A stretch of 38,441 nt of DNA from Sphingobacterium sp. (GTDB lineage Bacteria; Bacteroidota; Bacteroidia; Sphingobacteriales; Sphingobacteriaceae): NCBI GenBank assembly GCA_022712315.1, contig JALAGS010000208.1, forward strand, positions 1-38,441, given 5' to 3'. Under the pieces are notes generated by a model. The model saw only the letters and a program-made list of their open reading frames with translations, was not told the origin of the DNA and did not search any database. Made by a program: the position numbers and the translations under genes. Below are positions 7,209-14,553 of the stretch, in pieces (position 1 is the first letter of the stretch; each line of letters opens with the position of its first letter).

Positions 7209-8447
7209 ATGGCTATAGCAAATTCAAATCAAAGTAACTTTCGTTTCTTTCTTAAATGGCTGATCACCTGCAGTACGATAGGCTTCATCGTGGGATCTAT
7301 TTGTGCATTTTTTCTTTTTTCCCTCAACTGGGTAACCCAATACCGAAATGCTCATCCGTGGATAATTTACGGACTCCCCTTGGCAGGGTTTGTTATCGCG
7401 TTGTCTTACAAGTATTGGGGCAATCTCTCAAGCAAAGGCAACAATTTATTGATTGAAGAATATCTTCATCCTCAACGCCGGATCCCACTTGTCATGGCTC
7501 CTCTCGTTTTATTCGGAACTTTACTCACACATTTATTTGGAGGTTCTGCAGGTCGTGAAGGAACTGCTGTACAGATAGGTGGAGCAATTTCTGACCAGCT
7601 CAATCGTTGGTTTGATTTCGATAAGACTGAAAGACGCTTGTTGATATCAATCGGCATAACGGCTGGTTTTGCGGCTGTATTTGGCACTCCTTTAGCAGGA
7701 ACCATATTCGGATTAGAAGTCTTGCTCATAGGCAAAAAAAGATATTTTGGTATTCTTCCTTGCTTATTTACCGCCTATCTTTCGAATTTCAGTTGCCAAT
7801 TGTGGAATATTCCACATACCCATTATCCAATCCAGGAAGCTATTCCAATGCTTTCCTTGACCAATATTGGATTTAGTCTCGTAGCAGGTATTCTATTCGG
7901 TATCACGGCATGGTTTTTTACATTTACCAGCGATTTCTTTAGCCTCCAATTCAAACGAATTAAATCTCCTCTGCTTAGACCTGTAATAGGCGGTATTATT
8001 TTAGTAACCATCGTTACTTTATTACATAGTACCAACTATATTGGGCTCGGTATCCCGATGATTCAAAATGCATTTGACAATCAGTCGAACTATTATGACT
8101 TTATCATCAAATTACTGTTAACAACTTTTACCCTTTCGGCCGGATTTAAAGGCGGAGAAGTCACCCCTCTTTTTTTTATTGGCGCAACCTTAGGAAGTGC
8201 ATTAAGCACTGTTATCCCCCTTCCTATCGGTTTATTAGCGGCTATGGGCTTCGTCGCCGTATTTTCAGGTGCTACGAACACCCCAATGGCCTGCATCGTT
8301 ATGGGCTATGAGTTGTTTGGTTTACAGCCGATTTTATTTGTAGGAATAGCTTGTATAGCTGCATTTATATTTTCTGGAAAAAAAGGAATTTATATTGCCC
8401 AAAAAGGAGGTTTGAAAGAGAGGTTATACAGAAGACTCAATTTATAA
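7209..8447 (+). CDS. clcF: CLC-F type fluoride/proton antiporter
   Basis: This 412-residue CLC-family membrane protein has about ten or more transmembrane helices and no CBS domains. The motif residues point to the fluoride-specific clade and away from chloride channels. Residues 77-84 read GNNLLIEE where chloride transporters have GSGIP. The gating-glutamate motif is GREGT (115-119, Glu117) instead of GREGP. The third motif is GFKGGEVTPLFFIG (312-325). CLC-F proteins export fluoride in exchange for protons from the cytoplasm across the inner membrane. A fluoride riboswitch directly upstream supports this strongly. Automatic annotation would probably call it a voltage-gated chloride channel. 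The start is the ATG at 7209, two bases after the anti-ribosome-site strand GTAGAC. Confidence 0.9.
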   Translation: MAIANSNQSNFRFFLKWLITCSTIGFIVGSICAFFLFSLNWVTQYRNAHPWIIYGLPLAGFVIALSYKYWGNLSSKGNNLLIEEYLHPQRRIPLVMAPLVLFGTLLTHLFGGSAGREGTAVQIGGAISDQLNRWFDFDKTERRLLISIGITAGFAAVFGTPLAGTIFGLEVLLIGKKRYFGILPCLFTAYLSNFSCQLWNIPHTHYPIQEAIPMLSLTNIGFSLVAGILFGITAWFFTFTSDFFSLQFKRIKSPLLRPVIGGIILVTIVTLLHSTNYIGLGIPMIQNAFDNQSNYYDFIIKLLLTTFTLSAGFKGGEVTPLFFIGATLGSALSTVIPLPIGLLAAMGFVAVFSGATNTPMACIVMGYELFGLQPILFVGIACIAAFIFSGKKGIYIAQKGGLKERLYRRLNL

Positions 8448-8781
8448 TAAACGGGTAATAAGAAGTTTTTCTATTATTGAACTGCGATCAAGCATTAAAC
8501 ACCCTCTTTATAAAAATAGTATACATCAACTAAAAGAGATCTAGCATTATTGACTGGCGAGATCTTAATAAAGAAAAAAGATGCCGAAGTTAACAATCAC
8601 GTAAACAGTTTTCAATAAAACTTTCACGATTCAGCTGAGCTACCTACAGACATGGAAGTTCTTGATCTCCATAAAAAAAACAAATACTTTCAGAAAAAAA
8701 ACTTCATGACTCCGCAGACACCAACAGCAATGAAAGCGAACCGAAGGTTCTTTTTGGTCTATAATAGCAGACACTCTTTAG
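8448..8781. other. intergenic region without a recognised gene
   Basis: About 330 bases between the 3' ends of the convergent CLC-F and mgtE genes hold no supported gene. A 60-codon plus-strand frame (8652-8834) is Lys-rich, has no family resemblance and runs through the mgtE terminator, so I do not accept it. Confidence 0.55.
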
Positions 8782-8819
8782 AAAAAAAAAGCCTAAAGCG
8801 GATAAGTATGCTTCAGGCT
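8782..8819 (-). terminator. mgtE terminator
   Basis: AGCCT-A-AAGC (8790-8799) pairs with GCTT-C-AGGCT (8810-8819), nine pairs with one mismatch. On the minus strand a run of eight or more U follows (A tract 8782-8789). Confidence 0.8.
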
Positions 8820-8842
8820 GTTAAGTTACTTTAAAAATCGAA

Positions 8843-10159
8843 TTACAGTAATTTCCCCTGCAAAAAGAATGCAGCAACTGTAAAATAAATAATCAAACCG
8901 GAAACATCTACCAGTGTCGCGACAAAAGGTGCTGATGCCGTTGCAGGATCCAATCCAAAGCGACGTAAAATAAATGGAATAAACGACCCCGACAAAGTTC
9001 CCCAGAGAACGATAAACAACAAGGAAACAGCAACAGTAAACCCAATAGCAATCCAATAAGGCCCATAATCATATAAACCAAGAAAATGCCAAGCCAATAT
9101 CCGTAGAAACCCGATCGTACCTAATATCCCACCTAAAATTAAACCAGAAGAAACTTCACGTTTCATCACATACCACCAATCTTTAAGCTTCAACTCACCC
9201 AAAGCCATCGCCCGAATAATCAAAGACGCTGCTTGCGAGCCCGAATTACCGCCACTGGATATAATTAAAGGAACAAATAAAGCAAGAACAACTGCCTTTT
9301 CCAGTTCCCCTTCAAAAAAGCCCATCGCTGAAGCTGTAAGCATCTCGCTAAAAAACAAGATAATCAGCCAACCGGCCCTTTTTTGTATCAATTGCAACAA
9401 AGGAGTTTTTGTATACGCGAGATCCAGTTCTTCCATACCCCCAAAACGCTGTATATCTTCCGTATCACGATCTTCAATTCGATCCAGCACGTCATCAAAC
9501 GTCACAATTCCGACCAATACTCCTGCTTCTGTAATGATAGGTAAAGCACTACGATCATATTTTTGAAAAATCTCGAATGCTTCCTCCATGGGGGTAGACG
9601 CTTTAATCGCTGCAAAATTATAATCGATTAGGTCAGAAATTTTGGTGGATGAGTCCGATAGAAGTAATTGACCAATTTTCAAGTCATCTATCAGTACGTT
9701 TTTCTCATCAACAACATATATAAAATTGAGTGTTTCCGCTTTTCTTCCAAAAACTTTAATATGCCTAAAGACATCATCAACAGTGTAATAAGGACGAACC
9801 TGAACATACATTGGTGTCATAAGACGGGCTATACTGTCTTCTTTATAACCAATAAGTTCTAAAGCCATTTGCTTCTCGCGCTCATTCAAAAGGTTGATAA
9901 GATATTTGATCAAATCATCAGGCAATTCCGACAATAACTCATTACGCGTATCTGGTTTCAAATTATTCAGCAATTCGGACAATTCATGTTCCGTCATTGA
10001 TTTGATCAATGTATATTGAACATCCATTTCAAAAAAAGAAAAGATCTCCAATCTATCCTCCAAAGGATAGTCCATAAATTGTTGATGTTGTTCCCCCTTA
10101 CTTAAACGCGATATTTCTTCCGCGATATCGGCTGGGTGTAATGCTGAATTTTGTTCCAT
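8843..10159 (-). CDS. mgtE: magnesium transporter MgtE
   Basis: MgtE is a homodimeric, Mg2+-gated magnesium channel of the inner membrane. The 438-residue protein has the usual order. An N-terminal superhelical domain (about 1-125, with DLIKYLINLLNEREKQMALELIGYKEDSIARLMTP) is followed by a tandem CBS pair (about 125-245, with FEIFQKYDRSALPIITEAGVLVGIVTFDDVLDRI). Five transmembrane helices follow the plug helix, with SSGGNSGSQAASLIIRAMALGE and the C-terminal DPATASAPFVATLVDVSGLIIYF pore segments. Binding of Mg2+ to the N and CBS domains is known to close the pore. I do not see an M-box RNA upstream; the 5' leader is only about 20 bases. Confidence 0.95.
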   Translation of the reverse strand: MEQNSALHPADIAEEISRLSKGEQHQQFMDYPLEDRLEIFSFFEMDVQYTLIKSMTEHELSELLNNLKPDTRNELLSELPDDLIKYLINLLNEREKQMALELIGYKEDSIARLMTPMYVQVRPYYTVDDVFRHIKVFGRKAETLNFIYVVDEKNVLIDDLKIGQLLLSDSSTKISDLIDYNFAAIKASTPMEEAFEIFQKYDRSALPIITEAGVLVGIVTFDDVLDRIEDRDTEDIQRFGGMEELDLAYTKTPLLQLIQKRAGWLIILFFSEMLTASAMGFFEGELEKAVVLALFVPLIISSGGNSGSQAASLIIRAMALGELKLKDWWYVMKREVSSGLILGGILGTIGFLRILAWHFLGLYDYGPYWIAIGFTVAVSLLFIVLWGTLSGSFIPFILRRFGLDPATASAPFVATLVDVSGLIIYFTVAAFFLQGKLL

Positions 10160-10186
10160 TGGAAGAATATTTTAATGGATTTAGCG

Positions 10187-10216
10187 CAAAAGTAGCTTAT
10201 TTTGTATTATTTTCAA
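10187..10216 (-). promoter_or_regulatory. mgtE promoter
   Basis: On the minus strand TTG (10214-10216), a 19-base spacer and TACTTTTG (10187-10194) match the Bacteroidetes promoter. The start of transcription would be near 10181, giving a leader of about 20 bases. Confidence 0.65.
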
Positions 10217-10330
10217 CCATCTGAAAAACTATTTTTTCTACTGGGAATTACCTGACGCTGATGACAAAGCCACTTTCTATTGTATTTCGTGCGTCACCGA
10301 ACCTCAACTGCCAGCAGGCTTTACAATATC

Positions 10331-11041
10331 TTAAAAATTAATTAATCCTGGCGCCAGTTCTACAGGCTCAGAATTAGGTTTAAACAGACGTGCCGTTAAA
10401 CTACCTCTCAGTTCTATTTTTCCCGCATTTACATGCAACCAGCTCCCCTCGCGCAAACCTACGACTGGCTGGGAATTAAATTGATGAAATTCCTGAATTC
10501 GAGTTTCCCTTGTCTCCCCTTTATGTGTAGATGCAGGGTCTGGGTCTAAATAGTGAGGATTGATATTAAAAGGCAAAAAACCAAGTGCGTCGAAACTGGA
10601 CGGGTAAACAATAGGCATATCATTTGTTGTTCCAATTGTCAATCCTGTTAGATTTGAACCTGCCGATGTGCCGACATATGGAATCCCTTTTGCTATCTGA
10701 ACACGCAATTGCGGCATTAAATCGAGATCATAAAGCGTTTTCAACAACAAAAATGTATTTCCACCACCAACAAAAATAGCCTTCGCATCCTGAATAGCTT
10801 TTTTCTTATTGTCAAACTCATGCAATCCCCTAACTTTTATATTTTTATCCATCAATGCTTCTTGTACCTTCCTCGTATAGGAATCGAAAGAAATTCCAGA
10901 TGGTCTTGCAAAAGGAACAAACAGCAATTCATCAGATTGAATGAATTCTATAAATTCATCCTTTATATAGGCTAAAAATTCACTACCAAAGATCGTACTT
11001 GTACTTACGACCAAAAGTTTGTATGCTGGATTAATATTCAT
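10331..11041 (-). CDS. pepE: alpha-aspartyl dipeptidase PepE (peptidase S51)
   Basis: PepE is a cytoplasmic serine peptidase that hydrolyses dipeptides with N-terminal aspartate. The 236-residue length is normal. The nucleophile elbow GTSAGSN (Ser near residue 126), the preceding FVGGGNTFLLL (about 90-100) and the catalytic His in NPHYLDP (about 161-167) are all present. The gene stands alone on the minus strand. A terminator separates it from the upstream SPFH-arc pair, and the 3' arm of that terminator, TACCTTTG on the minus strand (11101-11108), also matches a -7 box that could serve pepE. No -33 element accompanies it. Confidence 0.93.
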   Translation of the reverse strand: MNINPAYKLLVVSTSTIFGSEFLAYIKDEFIEFIQSDELLFVPFARPSGISFDSYTRKVQEALMDKNIKVRGLHEFDNKKKAIQDAKAIFVGGGNTFLLLKTLYDLDLMPQLRVQIAKGIPYVGTSAGSNLTGLTIGTTNDMPIVYPSSFDALGFLPFNINPHYLDPDPASTHKGETRETRIQEFHQFNSQPVVGLREGSWLHVNAGKIELRGSLTARLFKPNSEPVELAPGLINF

Positions 11042-11066
11042 CTTCTGTCTCTAAAAACATTAAAAT

Positions 11067-11108
11067 AAAAAAATACCTTTAACTTCGTCAATAACGAAGC
11101 CAAAGGTA
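11067..11108 (-). terminator. terminator of the SPFH-arc operon
   Basis: TACCTTT (11074-11080) and CTTCGT (11083-11088) pair with ACGAAG (11094-11099) and AAAGGTA (11102-11108), 13 pairs with a 2x2 internal loop. On the minus strand a run of seven U follows (11067-11073). Confidence 0.85.
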
Positions 11109-11131
11109 CATTTTTCGTAGCTTACTATTAC

Positions 11132-11308
11132 TCATTTCTTATCAGCAGTCTTTTTCTCCGTACCCAATCTTTTGTTTTCTTGTAACGCCTTATGTAAAAG
11201 ATATTCTATCTGCCCGTTAACACTCCTAAACTCATCCGCAGCCCATTTTTCCAATGCTTTGTGCATCTGGTCATCTAAGCGTAGCATAAAGTTTTTCTTA
11301 TCTGCCAT
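11132..11308 (-). CDS. Arc-type ribbon-helix-helix DNA-binding protein (58 aa)
   Basis: This short gene runs from the ATG at 11306-11308 to a TGA at 11132-11134. The protein begins MADKKNFMLRLDDQMHKAL, continues EKWAADEFRSVNGQIEYLL and ends in a Lys-rich tail. The pattern FMLRLDDQ (beta strand), helix, RSVNGQIEYLLHKAL (helix) is that of Arc/MetJ ribbon-helix-helix repressors, which bind DNA as dimers or tetramers through the strand. It begins 10 bases after the SPFH gene on the same strand, so it is in the same operon. An AT-rich inverted repeat overlaps the operon promoter, which suggests autoregulation. The regulatory role is inference; the fold assignment is fairly secure. Confidence 0.8.
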   Translation of the reverse strand: MADKKNFMLRLDDQMHKALEKWAADEFRSVNGQIEYLLHKALQENKRLGTEKKTADKK

Positions 11309-11318
11309 TTCATTTCGT

Positions 11319-12182
11319 TTATTGGTACAACGTACCGGTATTTACAATAGGTGTTGCAGCTTTCTCTCCACACAGTACCACCATTAAATTGCTGACCATA
11401 GCTGCTTTTTTCTCATTGTCTAATTCTACGATATCTTTTTCAGACAGTTTTTTTAACGCCATTTCAACCATGCCTACGGCACCATCCACAATCTTTGAAC
11501 GTGCAGCAACAATTGCCGCAGCTTGTTGTCTTTGCAACATTGCACCTGCTATTTCGGAGGCATAAGCCAAATGACTGATTCTAGCCTCCTTAATAATAAC
11601 TCCAGCTGGCGCCAAACGATCCGATAATTCCTGTTCTAGAATATGATTTACGGTATCGCCGCCTTCGCGTAGCGTAATATCAGCCCCTTCATCTTCCAAA
11701 TTATCGTAAGGAAAGCTTCCAGCCAAGTGTCTTACCGCAGCTTCGCTCTGTGTGCGCACATAAGAGGTATAGTTACTTACATCATAGGCGGCTTTATAGG
11801 TATCGCCTACTTGCCATACGATAACAGCGCCAATTTCAATTGGATTCCCCATCTTATCATTTACCTTCAACGTTTGTCCCTGAAGATTATCCGAACGAAG
11901 GCTTATCTTAATTGTTGAATACAACGGGTTGACAAAAAACAGACCATTTTCTTTCACCGTCCCGACGTATTTTCCAAAGAAATTCAATACACGTGAATGA
12001 TTTGGGTTGATAATCATCAATCCTTTCAAAATAAAAAATGTAGCAATCATTAGCACGACTCCTAATACAACATAAAGCGAACTTTCCTCGACGCTCGCAA
12101 ATGAAAATATAGCTGCGACAAATGAGACAACAGCGATCAATAAAGCTAAATAGCCTGACATCGGTTTAATTAGTTTTTCCAT
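11319..12182 (-). CDS. SPFH (band 7/prohibitin-like) domain membrane protein
   Basis: This 287-residue protein has two N-terminal hydrophobic segments (about 10-30 and 35-56). An SPFH domain follows (GLMIINPNHSRVLNFFGKYVGTVKENGLFFVNPLY onward), with the late segment IIKEARISHLAYASEIAGAMLQRQQAAAIVAARSKIVDGAVGMV. Stomatin and prohibitin-type proteins form oligomeric membrane scaffolds and often modulate proteases or membrane organisation; no specific partner is visible here. The C-terminus lacks the long coiled coil of flotillins. The gene leads a two-gene operon with the Arc-type regulator. The start ATG (12180-12182) sits about 30 bases from the predicted transcript start. Confidence 0.88.
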   Translation of the reverse strand: MEKLIKPMSGYLALLIAVVSFVAAIFSFASVEESSLYVVLGVVLMIATFFILKGLMIINPNHSRVLNFFGKYVGTVKENGLFFVNPLYSTIKISLRSDNLQGQTLKVNDKMGNPIEIGAVIVWQVGDTYKAAYDVSNYTSYVRTQSEAAVRHLAGSFPYDNLEDEGADITLREGGDTVNHILEQELSDRLAPAGVIIKEARISHLAYASEIAGAMLQRQQAAAIVAARSKIVDGAVGMVEMALKKLSEKDIVELDNEKKAAMVSNLMVVLCGEKAATPIVNTGTLYQ

Positions 12183-12200
12183 AATTTATTAATATATATT

Positions 12201-12251
12201 TGATATCATTTTAATATCATAAATATACCACAATATTTATGATATTTCAAA
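12201..12251 (-). promoter_or_regulatory. SPFH-arc promoter overlapped by an operator-like inverted repeat
   Basis: On the minus strand TTTG (12248-12251), exactly 20 bases and TATATTTA (12220-12227, one mismatch to TAnnTTTG) form a promoter. A perfect 14-bp inverted repeat, AATATCATAAATAT (12213-12226) with ATATTTATGATATT (12233-12246) around ACCACA, fills the space between the two elements. ATATCAT occurs at 12203-12209 and 12214-12220 (11 bases apart) and inverted at 12239-12245. The layout is what a repressor operator would look like. Confidence 0.65.
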
Positions 12252-12268
12252 GAAAAATATAAAATCAC

Positions 12269-12276
12269 TATTTTTG
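12269..12276 (+). promoter_or_regulatory. possible -7 box of the deoxyinosine glycosylase gene
   Basis: TATTTTTG fits TAnnTTTG and ends three bases before the ATG at 12280, so the mRNA would be leaderless. A second match, TATATTTG (12195-12202), lies further upstream, next to the SPFH operator. Neither has a clear -33 partner. Confidence 0.35.
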
Positions 12277-12279
12277 ATT

Positions 12280-12762
12280 ATGCTGAAACGATCCTTCCCG
12301 CCCCTGGTAAATTCCCAAACGAAAGTACTGATCCTTGGATCTCTCCCAGGGGACAAATCGCTAGAGAAAAATGAATATTATGCACATCCGCAAAATCGCT
12401 TTTGGAAAATATTTAATTCCCTACTTCATACGGGGGATGCAGCAAATTATACGGAAAAGATAAATCTCCTGCTTAAAAACAACATTGGTCTTTGGGATGT
12501 CTGCGCAGAAGCCTCTCGCCCTGGCAGCATGGATCTCGCAATACAGCACGAACGCCCAAACCAAATCGTTGAACTGCTTAAAAACTATCCATCAATTACA
12601 CAAATTGTTTTTAATGGGCAAAAAGCACACAATTTATACCTGAAACATTTTGACAAAAGAGCGGGTATTATTTACAGATGCTTACCTAGCACAAGTCCAG
12701 CTAATGCGAAAAGTAATCTTGAAAGTCTAATTGAACATTGGCGTATTATAATAAGTGATTAA
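12280..12762 (+). CDS. DNA-deoxyinosine glycosylase (hypoxanthine-DNA glycosylase)
   Basis: This 160-residue protein of the uracil-DNA glycosylase superfamily removes hypoxanthine that arises by adenine deamination, as in the HDG family. It contains KRSFPPLVNSQTKVLILGSLPGDKSLEKNEYYAHPQNRFWKI near the N-terminus. The GSLPGDxSL motif followed by YYAHPxNxFW is characteristic of this group. NNIGLWDVCAEASRPGSMD and the C-terminal CLPSTSPAN complete the active-site region. I place the start at ATG 12280. A TTG six bases upstream is in frame but lies inside the -7 box. purM follows 53 bases downstream. Confidence 0.88.
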   Translation: MLKRSFPPLVNSQTKVLILGSLPGDKSLEKNEYYAHPQNRFWKIFNSLLHTGDAANYTEKINLLLKNNIGLWDVCAEASRPGSMDLAIQHERPNQIVELLKNYPSITQIVFNGQKAHNLYLKHFDKRAGIIYRCLPSTSPANAKSNLESLIEHWRIIISD

Positions 12763-12800
12763 ATTAGACGAATTAGATTCGTTAATTCAGTCCTATTGCT

Positions 12801-12808
12801 TATTTTTG
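12801..12808 (+). promoter_or_regulatory. possible purM promoter -7 box
   Basis: TATTTTTG matches TAnnTTTG and lies 7 bases before the purM ATG. No TTG is found 19-21 bases upstream. I saw no purine riboswitch in the 53-base gap. Confidence 0.4.
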
Positions 12809-12815
12809 CCCTAAG

Positions 12816-13994
12816 ATGTCAGATTTAAAATACAATCAACGAGGCGTATCCGCAGGGAAAGAGGATGTGCACAATGCGATAAAAAATATCGATAAGGGTC
12901 TGTTTCCAAAAGCATTTTGCAAAATAATACCAGATATTTTAGGTGGAGACCAAGAATGGTGTAATATTATGCATGCTGATGGTGCTGGCACCAAATCTTC
13001 ATTGGCCTATATATACTGGAAAGAAACTGGTGATATTTCAGTTTGGAAGGGTATTGCGCAAGATGCAATCATCATGAACATTGATGATCTGCTCTGTGTC
13101 GGGGCTATCGACAATATTCTTTTATCGTCTACCATTGGCAGAAATAAAAACCTTATTCCCGGAGAAGTCATCGCTGAGATCATCAATGGAACGGAGGAGA
13201 TTCTATCGGAACTTCGTGAATTGGGTATTGGCATTTACTCCACAGGTGGCGAGACTGCTGATGTTGGCGATCTTGTTCGCACAATAATTGTCGATAGTAC
13301 GGTAACCTGCCGCATGAGACGTGAAGATGTTATTTCAAATCATCGCATTAAAGGTGGTAATGTAATTGTTGGATTAGCATCGAATGGAAAAGCAAATTAT
13401 GAACACGCGTACAATGGAGGAATGGGATCTAATGGATTGACTTCCGCTCGTCACGATGTGTTTAACAAAAAAGTAGCAGAAAAGTATCCGGAGGCTTATG
13501 ATCCAGCTGTGCCGTACAATTTGGTTTTTGCAGGAAGCCAAGATCTCACAAATGAGGTCGAAGTTGAAACAGGAGAACAAGTAACTGCAGGTAAACTAGT
13601 ACTTTCGCCCACGCGTACGTATGCTCCTGTAATTAAGCAAATACTAGACAAGTATCGTGCACAAATTGATGGAATGGTACATTGTTCTGGTGGTGCCCAA
13701 ACTAAAGTTCTACACTTCGTCGACAATGTACACGTCATCAAAGATAATCTTTTCCCAGTTCCTCCTCTTTTTGAGTTGATACAAAAAGAATCCAATACGG
13801 ATTGGAAGGAAATGTACAAGGTATTCAATATGGGCCATCGCATGGAATTGTACGTTCCGGAATCTATCGCTTCAGATATCATAGCTATTTCAGAATCATT
13901 TGGAATTCCGGCACAAATCATAGGCCGTGTCGAGGAATCTCCGTCTAAAAAGGTAACGATATCCTCCCCTTTTGGTGAATTTATCTACGAATAA
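12816..13994 (+). CDS. purM: phosphoribosylformylglycinamidine cyclo-ligase (AIR synthetase)
   Basis: PurM catalyses the ATP-dependent ring closure of formylglycinamidine ribonucleotide to aminoimidazole ribonucleotide, step five of purine synthesis. The 392-residue protein has YNQRGVSAGKEDVHNAI at the start and then HADGAGTKSSLAYIYWKETGD, the substrate-binding DGxGTK motif. QDAIIMNIDDLLCVGA, STGGETADVGD and VGLASNGK follow. The length exceeds that of E. coli PurM (about 345) because of insertions typical of the Bacteroidetes form. It acts in the cytoplasm as a homodimer. No other pur gene is adjacent. The gene is closed by its own terminator. Confidence 0.93.
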   Translation: MSDLKYNQRGVSAGKEDVHNAIKNIDKGLFPKAFCKIIPDILGGDQEWCNIMHADGAGTKSSLAYIYWKETGDISVWKGIAQDAIIMNIDDLLCVGAIDNILLSSTIGRNKNLIPGEVIAEIINGTEEILSELRELGIGIYSTGGETADVGDLVRTIIVDSTVTCRMRREDVISNHRIKGGNVIVGLASNGKANYEHAYNGGMGSNGLTSARHDVFNKKVAEKYPEAYDPAVPYNLVFAGSQDLTNEVEVETGEQVTAGKLVLSPTRTYAPVIKQILDKYRAQIDGMVHCSGGAQTKVLHFVDNVHVIKDNLFPVPPLFELIQKESNTDWKEMYKVFNMGHRMELYVPESIASDIIAISESFGIPAQIIGRVEESPSKKVTISSPFGEFIYE

Positions 13995-14000
13995 AGTATT

Positions 14001-14046
14001 ATACCCCACATCTCTTTCTACTATATGGGATGAGGGGTATTTTTTC
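14001..14046 (+). terminator. purM terminator
   Basis: ATACCCC-A-CATC (14001-14012) pairs with GATG-A-GGGGTAT (14029-14040), 11 pairs with one A-A mismatch, followed by six T. Confidence 0.88.
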
Positions 14047-14058
14047 GATTTGGTATAA

Positions 14059-14496
14059 ATGAAAGAAAAACTTCTTGTGGGTTGGAAAGAAACCCTAGAT
14101 TTACCTGAATTGGGAATATTTGGTATCGAAGCAAAGGTTGATACCGGAGCTGCTTCTTCGGTATTACACTGCAACGCGTACAAGATTGTTAACGAAGATG
14201 GTCAGGACTGGATTATCTGTGAACTTATCATAAATTTTGAAACTGAAGAGACAAAAACACTAAAGTTAAAACTCTACAAAACAAAACTGGTTAAAAGCTC
14301 TTTTGGTCAAGAAGAAAAGCGATTCTATATCCGCACCACAGCAATATTATACGACCAAGTGTTTGGCATTAAGATATCCTTTAGAAACCGATCCCAAATG
14401 ACGTACCCAATGCTTTTGGGTAAAAATTTCTTGTATAAAAGATTTTTAGTTGATGTTTCCAAAGAAAATCTCTCGATGAAGACCTCTGTAAAATAA
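14059..14496 (+). CDS. RimB-like ATP-dependent zinc protease / retropepsin-like protein
   Basis: This 145-residue protein belongs to the family named putative ATP-dependent zinc protease, which has a retropepsin-like fold. The family signature GIEAKVDTGAASSVLHCN is visible near residues 20-37; DTGA resembles the catalytic Asp motif of retropepsins. The late motif PMLLGKNFLYKRFLVDVSK also fits. Such genes often sit beside rimK; in Pseudomonas the partner is called RimB and works with RimK in S6 modification. Here it precedes rimK by 57 bases on the same strand, which supports the same pairing. Catalytic type (metal or aspartic) is unsettled, so I leave the symbol empty. Confidence 0.82.
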   Translation: MKEKLLVGWKETLDLPELGIFGIEAKVDTGAASSVLHCNAYKIVNEDGQDWIICELIINFETEETKTLKLKLYKTKLVKSSFGQEEKRFYIRTTAILYDQVFGIKISFRNRSQMTYPMLLGKNFLYKRFLVDVSKENLSMKTSVK

Positions 14497-14553
14497 AACA
14501 AATAGCCAAGCAATTTTGTTATCTTAGCACAAAATATATTCAATATACAAACC

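Noticed and set aside
8652..8834. 60-codon plus-strand frame between the CLC-F gene and mgtE
   Set aside because: It reads through the mgtE terminator, is Lys-rich from A tracts and shows no family features.
10217..10330. Possible M-box or other leader RNA upstream of mgtE
   Set aside because: The mgtE promoter at 10187-10216 leaves only a leader of about 20 bases, and this stretch lies upstream of it.
13496..13921. 141-codon frame antisense to purM
   Set aside because: The purM frame is fully conserved in sequence; the antisense product has low-complexity Ser/Cys content and no motif.
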